Assembly (NCBI GenBank): GCA_022749755.1
Contig: CM040443.1
Location: 4,627,191-4,691,190, forward strand
Length of the DNA: 64,000 bases
Direction of reading: 5' to 3'
Source of the DNA: Azadirachta indica
Taxonomy: Eukaryota; Streptophyta; Magnoliopsida; Sapindales; Meliaceae
The position numbers and the translations under genes were made by a program. Below the pieces are notes generated by a model. The model worked only from the letters and a program-made list of their open reading frames with translations. It did no database searches and was not told the DNA's origin. Shown here one piece after another: positions 24,375 through 35,595 of this stretch. Position 1 is the first letter of the stretch. Every line of letters starts with the position of its first letter.

Positions 24375-25747
24375 CTAATTCCTTGGCATAAACCTTTTGA
24401 AATATTCTGAGAATTTAACCGGCCGAAAACGAACAGGCTTCTCCGGCGATATTAGCTCAGGGAATGGTCCATATAAGTTATCCTTCTTGCTTGGTTCAAA
24501 GAAAATCCCTACAGAAATTCGAGGTTCATTGGACGAATTTGCCAACACTCTGTGTTCAGCGCTTTTATATTCATCATTCGACATAATCTATAAAACAAAG
24601 ATAAGCTCAGTGATCGTATCACAAGAATCCTACGATTGATCTTCTTGTGGCAGTGAAATTTAGTTAAACAAAGTGATTTAAGGTGTATATTTCTTAAAAC
24701 ATTAAGAAGTAAAGTGGAATTCTACCCAATATTTTAGGGAGTTTTTCAAAATTGCCAAACAAAGTAACTAAATTGTATATTTTCCAAATTAATAAAGCGA
24801 AAGCTTCGGAAAAGAATAGAATATTCTTACCTGAAGCATGTCCGATACGTTAATAAGAAAAGCTCCTGGAACAGGTTTAACATCCACCCAGTCCTCACCA
24901 TACTTCACCTGCAATCCACCTGTTTGATCTTGCAGCAATACCGTCAGTACTCCAAAATCAGTATGAGGTGTAACCCCCATCGTCAGATTGTGCTGCGGAC
25001 AGAAGGGATAGTACTGACCAGCCAGAAGCCTTCCTTCCAAGAGGCCCATCTCCTTCATCCTATCTGTCTCTAATCCTAACCCCTCACACAGCAGCCCCAT
25101 CACAAGCTCCCCGACCTGTGCCACATGTTGGTTCCACTCCAATATTTCATTTCTACATATTTCAGGAAGTTTTTCTGGCAGATTCGGACCCAGCTTTATA
25201 CGCAACGTGTCCCTTCAAATTCAGTACTTAATTATTGTCATACTCTTTTAAACAGGTATACAAAAGTATCAAGAATGATCCAAGATTTTATTATTTACCT
25301 CCAGCTAGCAGCTTTAGAGTAGAGTAAGTCAACGTTAGACATTAATACGATATCTGCATTCAAGTCTCTATGATACAGCGGTGTCTTCATCTCCGCCGGC
25401 TGTTCATGAAACGCTCTGATAGCTCCAAGCACACGGTCAAAAATCTCCACTCCAACACCGTGATTAAGAACCTGGAAGAGCCCCAACTCCCGGGACGCAC
25501 GAGCAATCTTTTCCACAATCGTCGGCCGTAGCAGACCAGAGCCAGCTCCTGACAAATCGATGATTGGGATGATATCCGGTTTGTGTTCGGTGGTTGATTT
25601 GGATCCGATTCCGGACAGCGTTTCCGGGGGGTGAACAAAAATCTGCGGAATTGATGTGATGCCTGAGTCGACTAGACCTTTGACTCCGAGTTTGGAGTCC
25701 TCGAACTTCTTAATTTCTTGAGCTCTGGCAAAAAATTCTGAGTTCAT
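24375..25747 (-). CDS. 2-oxoglutarate/Fe(II) dioxygenase 2, C-terminus cut by a frameshift
   Basis: Exons 25299-25747, 24831-25212 and 24375-24587; frame open throughout, 347 residues. It has PIIDLSG, LNHGVG, the HTD iron ligands (TPHTDFG), the distal His (AEHRVLANSS) and RIS. It is a close duplicate of dioxygenase 4 (about 14 differences in the 150-residue first exon). The last exon differs by one lost T: this copy reads AGGTTTATGCC where dioxygenase 4 reads AGGTTTTTTGCC. The shift ends the protein at RFMPRN, replacing the last 20-odd residues. The old stop would be near 24327. All catalytic residues precede the break, so activity is possible but uncertain. An LTR element sits about 160 bp upstream of the ATG. 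Confidence 0.85.
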
Positions 25748-25820
25748 GATTGCTGTTTTGCTGATTGTAACGATGAATTGCGAACGAGAATGAATCTTAC
25801 GAGACTATAGGTTAGAATTA

Positions 25821-25827
25821 ATATATG
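25821..25827 (-). promoter_or_regulatory. TATA-like box of dioxygenase 2
   Basis: Minus strand CATATATTAATTC, about 75 bp before the ATG; dioxygenase 4 has a TAATATATTA at the same distance. Confidence 0.5.
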
Positions 25828-25909
25828 AACCTCGGTGTTTTCTTCTCTTGATGACCATATCTACGATATAACCAATGATTACATGACACATATACTGTTG
25901 ATTGGAGGC

Positions 25910-26290
25910 TGATCCTGACCCAAGTGGGATAGAAAAACACCTTGTCGAACTCCGAATCTCGTTCGACTTTTGGACGCAGTAAGTTAGATAAATATTTTAA
26001 CGAATGAAATTATATTTCGTTCTAACTCTAACGACTCGAAACACGATTGTCAAGATAATAATCTCATGAAGGACAAAATTAAAGGGGAATATTTTATTGA
26101 ATAAAATATTATTTCAAAACAATAATATAAATTCTCTATATATAATAAAGAAAACCTAACATTACAAGTCAACTCAAATAAAGAAAATAACTCTTATTTA
26201 AATAAAAAAAATAAGAATTAAATATCAAATTAAATTGATAAGAATAAAAGACTTTCTAAACTAATTAAATTCTAAAATTGTTCTACATCA
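25910..26290 (-). repeat. 3' LTR of the gag-only element
   Basis: Shares with 27458-27875 the blocks 'aaaacacctt', 'ccgaatctcgtt', 'aaactaattaaatt' and the TACATCA end. The right copy carries an extra short duplication (gggata twice) near its inner edge. Confidence 0.75.
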
Positions 26291-26304
26291 CATTTTCCTT
26301 CTCT

Positions 26305-27120
26305 TTAAAAAAACTCGTCCTCAAGTTTTGTTTTGTTTGATGGATAAAATTTGTACTTCAACATTAAATTTTCTTTTGATTTAAAATAGTGGCTCTTCTC
26401 AGCAAGTTTATTTGAAACTCGAAAGTAGTCAAATTTTATCTTTTTCTTGCACTTGTGTGTGGCCCCTTGAAAAAATATGTACTTGTAATAATAAATTACT
26501 TTCAAATTTCTCATAACTTTTCTTAAGTCTCGTTCAATGTACTCACCAATTAAATTTGTTTTTGTGGCAAAATTTTCCTCAAGGATAATCGTTATGTTTT
26601 CGATATAAATATGTAGAACCATGTCAATAATAGGCTGATCTTCGACATGAATTTCTTGTACATGATCAATTTTTAAATTAAAATCACATAAGACCTCTTC
26701 TTGTATAATTTCTGGCACGTCTTCAATTTTCGTTTGAAGCACATATTTAGACACTATCTTATGGTCAAATTTAATCATGTTATCAGATATTTTATGAGCA
26801 ACATTGTCAACAACATCTCTAATAACTCTATCAAAGTCAAGTTTTAGTTGTCTTTCGATTTCTTTGGCTAAGAAAATGGCATATGGTAGTGTATGGATAA
26901 TAGATAACGGCATTCGATCTCTTATATCGGCATTGAGCCCTTCCAAAAATCTTGCAACTAAAAGCTCTTCACTCTCATAAAAAAATGAGTGTCTATAAAA
27001 ATTCTCAAACTCCATAGCATAATAATGAATAGATCTCATACCTTGATGTGTCAAACAATAATCAAGAGAAATGAACCGTGATCTCATCAATCACTTCATC
27101 TGATCCCATGATCGAACTTT
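26305..27120 (-). pseudogene. Gypsy-type gag region
   Basis: An open frame of 261 codons runs 27090-26305. Upstream of it the same frame reads SWDQMK, a stop, then LMRSRF, the classic gag motif W-D-x-M-K-x-x-M-R-x-R-F, so the true gag started further upstream and is now interrupted by TGA. Further on come a Y-x-x-E-F segment (AMEFENFYRHS) and EELLVARFLEGLNADIRDRM, both typical of plant Ty3/Gypsy gag. No zinc knuckle is visible. Confidence 0.75.
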
Positions 27121-27457
27121 ATCTTCTTAATTTGCAAGTCGTGACCTTTATAATATATTTGACTAATATAATGCACTCCCTTTTAACAAGAAACAAGTAA
27201 CAAATTATATTCGTTTTTCTTTAGGTATTCTCTCAACTTCAAAGAATTTTTAAACATTTTTCAACCAAAATAAAAATAATTTGAGATTGCATTTTCTGTC
27301 AAACAACAACGCATCATGCCTAACATGGTAGATCATGATTTTAATTTTTTTTTAATTTTTTTGGGGGTAAAAAGGATGTATTTATGAGTGTAGTTGTATT
27401 TAGTGGTTCAGAAAAACTCTGTCTGGTACAAAGGTAGGCTCTGATACTAATTAACGC

Positions 27458-27875
27458 AGGCGGGATAGCGTGTGGGATAAAAAAACACCTTATCGAACGC
27501 CGAATCTCGTTCAGCTCTTTGACGCAATGAGTTAGATAAGCATTCTAACGGAAGGAATTAAATTTCGTTCTAACCCTAACGACTCGACATGGGATTAGAT
27601 TGCGTTCTAACCCTAACAACTCAAAACACGAGTATTAAGATAACAATCTTATGAGGGACAAAATTAAAGGAGAATATTTTATTTAATAAAACATTGTTTC
27701 AAAACAATAATATAAATTCTCTATATATAATAAAAAAAATTTAATATTACAAGTCAACTCAAATAAAAAACATAACTCTTATTTAAATAAGAAAATTAAA
27801 AATTAAATAACAAATTAAATTGGTAAGAATAAAAGACTTTCTAAACTAATTAAATTTTAAAATTGTCTTACATCA
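27458..27875 (-). repeat. 5' LTR of the gag-only element
   Basis: Right-hand direct repeat, next to the primer-binding site at about 27441-27455. Confidence 0.7.
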
Positions 27876-27955
27876 AAGGCCCATTCTACAAGATGGATAG
27901 CTGCATCTGAAGCAGACAAATTGATTTTTGCTTGGTTAAAATCAAGCTTACAAGG

Positions 27956-30260
27956 ACGAATTAGCCAACACTCTGTGCTCTACACTTTTATATTCGTCAC
28001 CTGACATGATTGGAAAGCAAAAATAAATTCAGATCAATATATTTGGAGTAACAAAGACTATGTTGTTTATAATTTTTGACCAAAAATTTGTAATATCTAT
28101 GTTATTTATATAATGAGTATTTGCTTCTTAGGAATTTATGCGTTTTGGAGAATAATTCCACTGTGCAAAATATGTATTTGAAACTATACAAAAATCTATA
28201 ACTATAATTCAAATCTAGAAACCGACCAGCCCTCAACGAAGTTTGTAAGGCATAGTTGTGGAGTCAGAAATTATATTGTGAAGGGTTCAGAATATAATAT
28301 TTTAAAATATGTAGGGGTGAAAGTAAAACATGTGTATTTTAAAGGTAAAATTTATAAATATACACTTGGATGCCAACGGGGCAGGGTCATTGCTAGCCCT
28401 AACATGTCTTTATCCTTGATAAAGCACCTCCTATGTGAGAAGATTCTTGCAAGTTTTAAAAGCGCTTGGCTTAAAATTTCTCCTTACATGTGGTAGCGGT
28501 TAAATATAAATAATTTGGTAGCACTATAATATTGTTATTCGGAAGATTTTTTTATAATACGTGGGTAAATTCAATAATATATAAAAATCGTCTAAAATGT
28601 TGAATAATATGTGCATACAATCAATGTTTTGTAGAAATCATTTATATATTTATATATATATATATATATCAATGTTATTATACTAATATTTATGTAAGCT
28701 CCTAGTACAATCTTAATTATAAATATCAATATTTTTTTAAAAGAAAAAAAACATTGGTGCTGGAAAATTGTTAGCGTATAATAGTGATAACCAACCATAT
28801 TTTTAAAATTATGTAGAGTTTATTTTTTAACTGAAAATCTAAAAAGTCTTAAATTTGAATATAACTAAATGTTTGAATTTAAATAAAATTTTAATCTAAA
28901 ATATAAATATAAAATTAAATTGTTTAGTTTTTTAAATAAAAAATCGAACATTAATACATTATATTGACATGTAAATAAATTAATTAGGTAATTACATTTA
29001 TGGGAAGAAATTAAATAAAATTAGGTAGACATTTAGATTAAAAAAGAAAAATTGTCTTTTTATTTAATAGAAAAACATCTTGAAATTGACATGAAGTTAA
29101 AAGAAAAAATATATTTAATTAGTTAAGATAACAAAATTAAGTCTATTTGTCTACTAAATATTAACTAGAAAAAACAGTCCTTTAATTTTGTTCGGGTTTA
29201 ACAATAAAATAAGCCCAAAAGCAATGTGAATCAAATGAGGTCCAATAAGAGAATAGACCCAGAACCAAATCAATATTGCACGAATGAAGTAAAACCTAAG
29301 TGGAGTCGAGTTGAGGCTGACCACGATTATAATCTCCTCTTATTTCCAAGTACTAATTTAGCATAAAAGAATTAGGAAAATGTCAATCTTACCTGAAGGA
29401 TATCCCCAATATTATCCACAAGGGCTCCTGGAATAGGCTTAACGTCCACCCATTCCTCACAATACTTGACCTGCGACCCACTTATTTGATATTGCAGCAA
29501 AATCGTCAATGCTCCAAAATCAGTATGAGGTGTAGCCCCCAGCTTCGTATCATGCTGTGGACAGTAGGGATAATACTGGCCAACCATTATCCTTCCTCCG
29601 GGAAGCTCATCTTCTCCAACCTATTGATCTCCAATCTCAGCCCTTCACACAGTAGCCACATCAAGAGCTTCCCCAGCTTTATCACACGTTGGTTCCACTC
29701 CACAACCTCATTTCTACATATTTCAGGAATCTCATCTGGCTCTTGATGATTCGGACCTAGCTTTAGCCGCAGCGAGTCCCTGCAGAATTTGTACAATTGT
29801 TTAAAAGTTATCCGAAAATACAAAATATGAACAATTGATTGTTGATTTTCTTTCTTTTGGATTATTGTACCTCCAGCTAGCAGCTTTAGAGTAAAACAAA
29901 TCCATGTTAGAAAGAAGCGACACGCCCCGCTTCAAGTCTCTATTGTACAGAGGCACCTTGAACTCCGCCGGCTGTTCGTGAAACCCTTTGACAGCTCCAA
30001 GCACACGATCCAAAACCTCCACCTCGACCCTGGAGGCACCTGCAATCTTTTCAGGCCGAAGCAGGTCAGAGTCGGCGCCGGACAAATCGACTACCGGGAT
30101 AACCTCTGGGCCTGATTTCCTGGCAGATAGTGTCTCCGGCGGGGTGAATGAAAAAGTGGGGAAGGATGGTGATGACGTAGTCGACTACTCCTTTAACTCC
30201 GAGTTTGGAGTCATCGAACCGTTTTAAATCTATGGCTCTGTCGTATAATTCTGTGGCCAT
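27956..30260 (-). pseudogene. 2-oxoglutarate dioxygenase 3 pseudogene
   Basis: Exon 1 (29871-30260) opens with MATELYDRAIDLKRFDDSKL, then is frameshifted in the Pro-rich segment and lacks about 60 bp, including the RELGFFQVVNHG block. Exon 2 (29393-29779) has lost one base at FPEEG, and the His-x-Asp part (TPHTDFG) is in another frame. Exon 3 is reduced to 27956-28010 (IMSGDEYKSVEHRVLANSS) and stops at a duplication junction. The 1.4-kb second intron is paralogous to 34500-34815 in dioxygenase 5. Confidence 0.9.
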
Positions 30261-30303
30261 GATGAATGTTGGCTGATGATGAACAGAGAAAGAGAGTTGA
30301 GAT

Positions 30304-30313
30304 TAATATATAG
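30304..30313 (-). promoter_or_regulatory. Conserved TATA-like box, dioxygenase 3
   Basis: Plus strand TAATATATAG (minus CTATATATTA), 45 bp before the ATG. The same site occurs at 35503-35512 (dioxygenase 5) and 50720-50729 (dioxygenase 10) at 42-50 bp from their ATGs. Confidence 0.5.
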
Positions 30314-30429
30314 AAGCTGAAATTAATTAATCTTTCACTTTTTAATTGGTTAAAATTTTTAAAAAATAATTTGTAATTTTTAAAAATAAATGTTACAAAA
30401 TATATAATTATTAAACATGTAAAATATTT

Positions 30430-30521
30430 CATCCAACCATAGGGGTTCATGTTTGTGTGGTCGGTAGAATTCCATAAAGGCCCTGCTTTGGGTATCGTTA
30501 GGCGAGGAGGCCGCCACGTAC
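30430..30521 (-). promoter_or_regulatory. Conserved GC-rich upstream block, copy 1
   Basis: A block of about 90 bp with 'ggtcggtagaattcc', 'aaggccct' and, at its far end, GGCGAGGAGGCCGCCACGTA. It lies 170-260 bp before the ATG. Related blocks occur at the same distance before dioxygenases 5 and 10. It contains a GCCGCC core beside an ACGT core, which are known binding cores for ERF and bZIP/bHLH factors; function here is inference. Confidence 0.5.
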
Positions 30522-30639
30522 TTAAGCTGGTATAACTTTTATTCATTAGTTAATAAGTCTATAATTTTAATTACCCGTAAATTTTAACTTTGATTCATCT
30601 TTGATAACAATATAACTTTTATTTTTTAGTTTATAAATC

Positions 30640-30641
<2 letters not shown>

Positions 30642-30683
<42 letters not shown>
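30642..30683. repeat. (TAA)n microsatellite
   Basis: About 14 AAT units; the paralogous place at 23115 has a short TA repeat instead. Confidence 0.9.
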
Positions 30684-30686
<3 letters not shown>

Positions 30687-31763
30687 ACATATAAATTTTC
30701 GATGAAGTTCTTATCGTAATATTAATAGATGAGTAAGATTGTGTAATACAGTTGTTACATTTGAATAAAAATAGTTCACAAATTGTCTTAGAAACTCCTA
30801 ATTTAACGTAAATATACAAATAGAAAAGTTATTCGGTAGCATGGTTCTTAATCGATATGTAATTATAATATTAAAAAAAACGAGAGCAAGTGCATGAGAT
30901 AGAAATCCACGGCGCATTAGTCTCAAACCATTTTGAAGAGTCACGTTCAAAATCAATCAAGAAGGAAAGCCTGCACGAGATACCACAAGCCCAAAGCACC
31001 ATATGAATCAGATGGGATGAGGCCCAATGAGAGAAGAAGGTTGAGGACTCCGTAAAAGCTCAAAAAACTTCTCTGAAATTTCGTATGTAAGAGTCTTTAT
31101 TTCCTTTAAAGATTTTGTATTTTGTTGAATTTTAAGTCATGAATTTTTTGTACAAAAAATTATCAAAACACAACAATTTACATAAGTTAATTTCTCCACA
31201 AACACTTGCATAGTGAATAATTTTTATTTATTAAACTTATTATTTCTTTGTTGTCCTTATGACGGTAAGGACACTCATTACTCCATCTTTTTTTTTTTAA
31301 CACATGGCTTTGCATTATATTTATAAGTAGGTAAATTTTGTTTAAAATTGTCACCTAATTTTTGTAAATTAAAATACATAACATGATTTTATTGAGTTTG
31401 TAATTAAAATGTAAAATATAATTTAATATTTTATTAATATTATTAGTGTTAATTGATCGATTCAACCTAAAAAAAAATTAGAGAGGAGTTTACTTTATTT
31501 GCAATAATGTTTAAAAAATTTAATTTTTTTTGTTATTAAGTTGACTTATCTAAAATTCAGAAATTTATTAAAATTTAATTTAAGGAAAAATTAATCAATT
31601 AAAAATAATTATTTTATTTTTTTGTCAAACTAATAATAATATCAAAGAAGTGAGATAACTTTCGATTTTGGCATTCCTTGAGTATAAAACACTATAGAGA
31701 TATGAATCTCCACAATATTAATAAAAATATGTATTTTAAAATTGAAATTATTTGTTAAAAGAT

Positions 31764-31767
<4 letters not shown>

Positions 31768-31826
<59 letters not shown>
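31768..31826. repeat. (TAA)n microsatellite 3' of dioxygenase 4
   Basis: About 19 AAT units; the paralogous place near 24228 has only about four. Confidence 0.9.
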
Positions 31827-31829
<3 letters not shown>

Positions 31830-31906
31830 CAAGTTTTATTAGATTAGTTCATCCCATAGCAACAGTTTTACACAAAAGCTTTTTTCATAATCACACGAAT
31901 TTGATG

Positions 31907-33364
31907 TTAATCTTCTTTTTCTATAGGCAGCCTGTAGGAGTCCATCAATGATTGTCCACCTAATTCCTTGGCAAAAAACCTTCTCCAATGCTCTGAAAAT
32001 TTTATTGGCCGAAAACGAACAGGCTTCTCTAGCGATATTAGCTCCTGGAACGGTCCATACAAGTTATCCTTCTTACTTGGTTCGAAAAAAATTCCTATAG
32101 AAATTCGAGGGTTACTGGATGAATTTGCCAACACTCTGTGTTCAGCGCTTTTATATTCATCGTTCGACATAATCTAGAAAACAAAGATAAGCTCAGTGAT
32201 TGTATCATAGGAATCCTACGTCGATCTTCTTGTGGTAGTGAAATTTAGTTAAACAAAGTGATTTAAAGTGTATATTTCTTAAAACATTAAGAAGTAAAGT
32301 GGAATTCTACCCAATATTTTTTGGGGAGTTTTTCAAAATTGTCAAACAAAGTAACTAAATTGTATATTTTCTAAAATATTGGGGAACATAGTGGAATTTT
32401 CCAAATTAATAAAGTGAAAGGTTTGTATAAGAATAGAATATTCTTACCTGAAGCATGTCCGATATGTTAATAACAAGAGCTCCTGGAACAGGTTTAACAT
32501 CCACCCAATCCTCACCATACTTTACCTGCAACCCACCTGTTTGATCTTGCAGCAATACCGTCAGCACTCCATAATCAGTATGAGGTGTAACCCCCATCGT
32601 CAAATTGGGCTGCGGACAGAAGGGATAGTACTGAGCAGCCACAAGCCTTCCTTCCAGGAGGCCCATCTCCTTCATTCTATCTGTCTCTAATCCCAACCCT
32701 TCACTCAGAAGCCCCATCACAAGCTCCCCGACCTGTGACACATGTTGGTTCCACTCCAATATTTCATTTCTACATATTTCGGGAAGCTTTTCTGGCAGAT
32801 TCGGACCCAGCTTTATACGCAACGTGTCCCTTCAAATTGAATACTTAATTATTGTCATACTCTTTTAAACAGGTATACAAAATTATGAAGAATGATCCAA
32901 GATTTTATTATTTACCTCCAGCTAGCAGCTTTAGAGTAGAGTAAGTCAATGTTAGAAATTAATATGATATCTGCATTCACGTCTCTATGATACAGCGGTG
33001 TCTTCATCTCCGCCGGCTGTTCATGAAACGCTCTGATAGCTCCAAGCACACGGTCAAAAACCTCCACTCCAACACCATGATTAACAACCTGGAAGAGCCC
33101 CAACTCCCGGGACGCACGAGCAATCTTTTCCACAATCGTCGGCCGTAGCAAATCAGAGTCAGCACCTGACAAATCGATGATTGGGATGATATCCGGTTTG
33201 TGTTCGTTGGTTGATTTGGATCCGATTCCGGACAGCGTTTCCGGGGGGTGAATAAAAATATGCGGAATTGATGTGACGCCTGAGTCGACTAAACCTTTCA
33301 CTCCGAGTTTGGAGTCCTCGAACTTCTTAATTTCTTGAGCTCTGTCAAACAATTCTGAGTTCAT
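31907..33364 (-). CDS. 2-oxoglutarate/Fe(II) dioxygenase 4, intact (ACC oxidase homolog type)
   Basis: Exons 32916-33364, 32448-32829 and 31907-32173, all GT-AG, 1098 bp, 365 residues. The start MNSELFDRAQEIKKFEDSKL is the usual family start. PIIDLSG and LFQVVNHGVG mark the N-terminal domain. Iron ligands are H233, D235 (TPHTDYG) and H289 (AEHRVLANSS); R300-x-S302 is the 2-oxoglutarate site. The C-terminus LMDSYRLPIEKED is complete, unlike that of its duplicate at 24.4 kb. No targeting signal is apparent, so it is probably cytosolic. The substrate is unknown; relatives hydroxylate or epoxidise alkaloids, glucosinolates and other specialised metabolites. A TATA-like TAATATATTA lies about 75 bp upstream. 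Confidence 0.94.
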
Positions 33365-33435
33365 GATTGCTGTTTTGCTGATTGTAATGATGAATTGACA
33401 ACGAGAATGAATCTTATGAGATTATGAGTTCGAAT

Positions 33436-33445
33436 TAATATATTA
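33436..33445 (-). promoter_or_regulatory. TATA-like box of dioxygenase 4
   Basis: Palindromic TAATATATTA, 72-81 bp before the ATG, at the same spacing as in dioxygenase 2. Confidence 0.5.
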
Positions 33446-33601
33446 ACCTCGTCGATTTCTTCTCTTGATAATGATATCTACGATATAACCAATAATCACA
33501 TGACACATATAACGCTTACAGTTGATTGGCTGCTCATTTCTAGAAGATGGATGGCTGAACTAGCCAATTTGATTTTTGCTTTTGAGCTGTGAAAAATCAA
33601 G

Positions 33602-34123
33602 TTGGAAATTTCGTTATTACAGTTGCCGTTAGAAGGATCCAAGTGGCTCAGAAAACAGCTAGATTGTAGGTAGATGAAGGGCACTTCCTCCTGTATATAA
33701 AGGCTTCAAAAACCCCTCTCGAATCCATCCCAGAGTGAAAAACGCATAAAGAAAAATTCCCAGAAACAGAGCACTCGCCTTCTGCCTTCCGCAATCCTGT
33801 CAAATTTTGATTGAGTCTCTTATTTTGTAACATTTACCGTGTTATGTTTAATTTCTGTATGTATTACAATTAAGTCTGATAATGTGTGAATATTTACATA
33901 TTGTAAGTAAATTCCGTACTTCTCTCCTTTTGGTACTAATAAATTGATCCAAGTGACCAAAGACATAGGTAGCTAATGTACCTAACCTCATTACATTCTA
34001 ATGTTCTTTATTTTATATTTTTTCATATCTAATATTCTACCATCATTTGATCTTTCTAATTATTATTTATCATAAGTTTTTTTTTCTATTGTGAGAGATT
34101 ATTGGACCCTCAATTTTCCAACA
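33602..34123 (+). mobile_element. Solo LTR-like insertion
   Basis: This block interrupts sequence that is continuous at 27.9 kb. It starts TTGGAAATT and ends TTTTCCAACA, has TATATAAAG near 33690 and a polyadenylation-like region after it, as in an LTR. Its end (attggaccctcaattttcc) resembles that of the block ending at 53468 (attgggccttcaatttccc). No clean target duplication is seen and no internal genes, so the class is a guess. Confidence 0.45.
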
Positions 34124-34232
34124 CTTACAATAGTTAATTAAATTAAAAATAATCTATTATACTAACAATTTCATTTATTAATTTTCTCCTGGCAAGACTT
34201 TCTCCAAGCATATGATGTTAACAATCTTTCCC

Positions 34233-35463
34233 TCACACCCTATAGTAATTTATCAATGATTTTCCATCTAACTTCTTTGTAAAAAATCTTCTCACATACT
34301 CTACATATTCAAACAACCGAAAACGAGTTGGTTTTTCTAGCGATATTAGCACCGAGAATGGTCCATACACGCTATCATTCGTGCTTGGTTCGAAGAAAAT
34401 GGCAATGGAGACTCAAGCTTCCTAGGATGAATTAGCCAACACTCTATGCTTCATGCTTTTATATTCATCATTCGATATAATCTAGAAAACAAAAATAAGT
34501 TCACATCAAAGAGTATGTTGTTTATGCCAATTTTTGACAAAAAATTTGTGATATCTATAGTTATTTATATAATTAGTATTTGCTTATTATGACTTTATGC
34601 GTTTTCGAGAATAATTCCATTTTGCAAAATATGTATTTAAAACTACACAAAAAATCTATAAATACTTCTAAACTAGAAACCAACCAACCCTCAACTAAGT
34701 TTACAAGGCATAATGGTGGAGTCAAAAATAATATTGTGAAGGGTTCAGAATATAAACTTTAAAAATTTGTAGGGGTCAAAGTAAAAAATGTGTATTTTAA
34801 AAATAAATTTATAAATATGTGTGACAATTCTAGAAGGACAATTCTATCCCTCTATAGTGTTTTGTGAGATGCAATCCTCATCGTTCGTTTGTAGTCATTA
34901 CAAGTATAAATAGGGGGAAGTGTAAGCACTTATAATTAAGTAACATAAGCAACATTGTAAGCATTCTTGAGTAGTAATACAAGTTCTTTTCTTTATACTT
35001 CTCTTGAGTTTCCTTGAGGTAGTAACCTCACTTTCTCTTCCTACACACAACTACTAAATTTGTTCTAGGCTTGCTTAGCAAGGTGAAAGCGCTAAATCAA
35101 TCTAAGTGCCGCACGTGACTACAAGTTAAAATCTAGTCCCGTGACAAGATGCTCCAAAACCTCCACATGGATCCCGTGATTAACCACTTGAAAAATACCC
35201 AGCTCACGGGAGGCAACTGCAATCTTTTCCACAACGGTAGGCCGCAGCAAGTCAAAGTCAGCATCGGACAAATTGACTACAGGGATAGTCTCTGGGCCTG
35301 GTTTCTTGGCAGTTTTAGGCCGTAATTCAGATAGTGTCTCTAGCAGGTGAATGAAAAAATGGGGAAGGATGGTGGTGCCATAGTCGACTAGTCCTTTAAC
35401 TCCGAGTTTAGAGTCATCGAACTGTTTTAAATCTTTGGCTCTGTCGCATAATTCTGTGGCCAT
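34233..35463 (-). pseudogene. 2-oxoglutarate dioxygenase 5 pseudogene
   Basis: Exon 1 starts at 35463 (MATELCDRAKDLKQFDDSKL) and keeps VVNLSDADFDLLRPTVVEK and FQVVNHGI, then breaks at about 35147 against an LTR. Exon 2 is missing entirely. Exon 3 (34233-34481) survives but has a stop just after the HRVLANSS equivalent. It is the duplicate of dioxygenase 3; introns, upstream block and TATA-like box can be matched. Confidence 0.88.
34820..35146 (+). mobile_element. LTR at the deletion junction of dioxygenase 5
   Basis: About 327 bp, starting TGTGACAATTC and ending CCCGTGACA, with TATAAATAG at about 34903 followed by a 'tttcttt' polyadenylation-like part. Left of it is second-intron sequence of dioxygenase 5 and right of it is exon 1, so exon 2 was lost together with the insertion or a later LTR recombination. 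No matching target duplication, as expected after such a deletion. Confidence 0.55.
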
Positions 35464-35595
35464 GATCAATGTTGGCTGATGTTGAACATAGAAAGTGGAG
35501 ATCAATATATAGAAGTTGATATTAATTAATCTTTCACTTTTTAATTGGTTAAAATTTTAAAAAAATAATTTTTGCTTTTTTAATTAAAAAACAAG

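Larger units (their letters stand above)
25910..27875 (-). mobile_element. Gag-only LTR retrotransposon (TR-GAG type), about 2 kb
   Basis: Two direct repeats of about 380-415 bp flank a 1.2-kb interior: left copy 25910-26290, right copy about 27458-27875, both ending TACATCA on the plus strand. Just inside the right repeat the minus strand reads TAGTATCAGAGCC, one mismatch from the standard tRNA-iMet primer site, so the element points to the minus strand. Flanks GAGGC (25905-25909) and AAGGC (27876-27880) may be a target duplication with one change. The exact left end is uncertain by about 10 bp. The interior has only a gag-like region and no protease, RT or integrase. The paralogous site upstream of dioxygenase 4 (near 33520) is empty, which confirms insertion. 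Confidence 0.8.

Noticed and set aside
26305..27090. 261-codon frame as a host gene
   Set aside because: It is gag: it lies between two LTRs, next to a primer-binding site, and has Gypsy gag motifs.
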